From contig JAOPVN010000326.1 in assembly GCA_025966175.1 (NCBI GenBank), forward strand, positions 1-6,412: DNA of 6,412 nucleotides. Reading direction: 5' to 3'. The notes beneath the pieces are model-generated. The model saw only the letters and a list, made by a program, of their open reading frames with translations, did no database searches and was not told where the DNA came from. The stretch's first letter is position 1, and each line of letters opens with the position of its first letter. Origin of the DNA: Modestobacter sp. Lineage in GTDB: Bacteria > Actinomycetota > Actinomycetes > Mycobacteriales > Geodermatophilaceae. Of this stretch, positions 6,254-6,412 are shown one piece after another. The position numbers and the translations under genes were made by a program.

Positions 6254-6412
6254 GCCGGTCGCCTGCGGCGCCGAGCTGCGGCACCCGGTGGTCCTGATGC
6301 CGGTCGAGCCCCTCGCGCACGTGCTCGACCATCACCGCCCCGGCGCGCTCGGGGTCGCCGCTGCGCAGGGCGGCCAGCACGTCGGCGTGGTCGGTCACCA
6401 GGTCGATGTGGG
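6246..6412 (-). CDS. GntR-family (FadR/FCD-type) regulator, C-terminal fragment
   Basis: Only the last 54 residues and the TGA stop (6246-6248) lie in the window; the start is beyond base 6412. The visible part contains HADVLAALRSGDPERAGAVM followed by VEHVREGLDRH. This matches the last two helices of the FCD effector domain of FadR-subfamily GntR regulators, where the pattern is H-x-x-(I/V)-L-x-A-(I/L)-x-x-G-D-x-x-x-A-x-x-x-x-x-x-H. The His at the end of that pattern (visible residue 30) is normally one of the metal or ligand contacts. The winged-helix DNA-binding half should lie outside to the right. Such regulators usually sense small carboxylic acids; the effector here is unknown. The downstream methyltransferase-like gene starts inside its end in another frame, so the two are probably one transcript. 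Confidence 0.82.
   Translation of the reverse strand, partial: HIDLVTDHADVLAALRSGDPERAGAVMVEHVREGLDRHQDHRVPQLGAAGDRRG

Noticed and set aside
1..6412. CRISPR array, tRNA, insertion sequence, toxin-antitoxin or phage defence system
   Set aside because: No regularly spaced repeats, cloverleaf sequence, transposase motif, terminal repeats or defence-type domains were seen on either strand. All sizeable space is filled by the seven genes described.

Overview
This is a very GC-rich window with dense, short-spaced genes and several GTG starts, and its proteins are rich in Ala, Gly, Arg and Val. This points to a high-GC actinobacterium. The style resembles Geodermatophilaceae and related soil or rock actinobacteria, but that placement is inference from composition and protein flavour, not a database match. 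Seven protein genes can be supported. Two are cut by the window edges. I see no rRNA, tRNA, insertion sequence, prophage part or CRISPR array.

Layout, left to right. (1) Bases 1-1421, minus strand: a DHA2-type (drug:H+ antiporter-2, 14-helix) major facilitator superfamily (MFS) efflux transporter, missing only its extreme C-terminus. (2) Bases 1606-2109, plus strand: a RraA-family protein transcribed divergently from the transporter across a 184-bp region. It carries the Arg-Asp pair of the HMG/CHA (4-hydroxy-4-methyl-2-oxoglutarate / 4-carboxy-4-hydroxy-2-oxoadipate) aldolases. (3) Bases 2099-2728, minus strand: a TetR-family repressor whose end overlaps the rraA end by 11 bp. (4) Bases 2812-4140, plus strand: a cytoplasmic GH13 alpha-amylase-family glycoside hydrolase with all catalytic residues intact. 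(5) Bases 4198-5556, plus strand: a second, 12-helix MFS transporter just downstream and probably co-transcribed. (6) Bases 5561-6253, minus strand: a small Rossmann-fold protein resembling spermidine synthase or a SAM methyltransferase. (7) Bases 6246-6412, minus strand: the C-terminal end of a GntR-family FCD-domain regulator that overlaps the previous gene by 8 bp.

The genes form three small modules. One is the divergent pair of efflux pump and RraA-like aldolase. The second is a TetR repressor divergent from a GH13 enzyme plus MFS transporter, which looks like a small alpha-glucan or oligosaccharide module under local control. The third is a GntR regulator translationally coupled to a methyltransferase-like protein.

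The most informative non-coding stretch is 2729-2811. It holds a perfect 12-bp palindrome, a second inverted repeat and repeated CTACTGGG and GTAGCG units. These lie on the -35 and spacer of a promoter that would give the TetR gene a leaderless or nearly leaderless mRNA. I see no convincing new defence, mobile or biosynthetic system. The findings are modest and mostly concern regulation and re-reading of family annotations.
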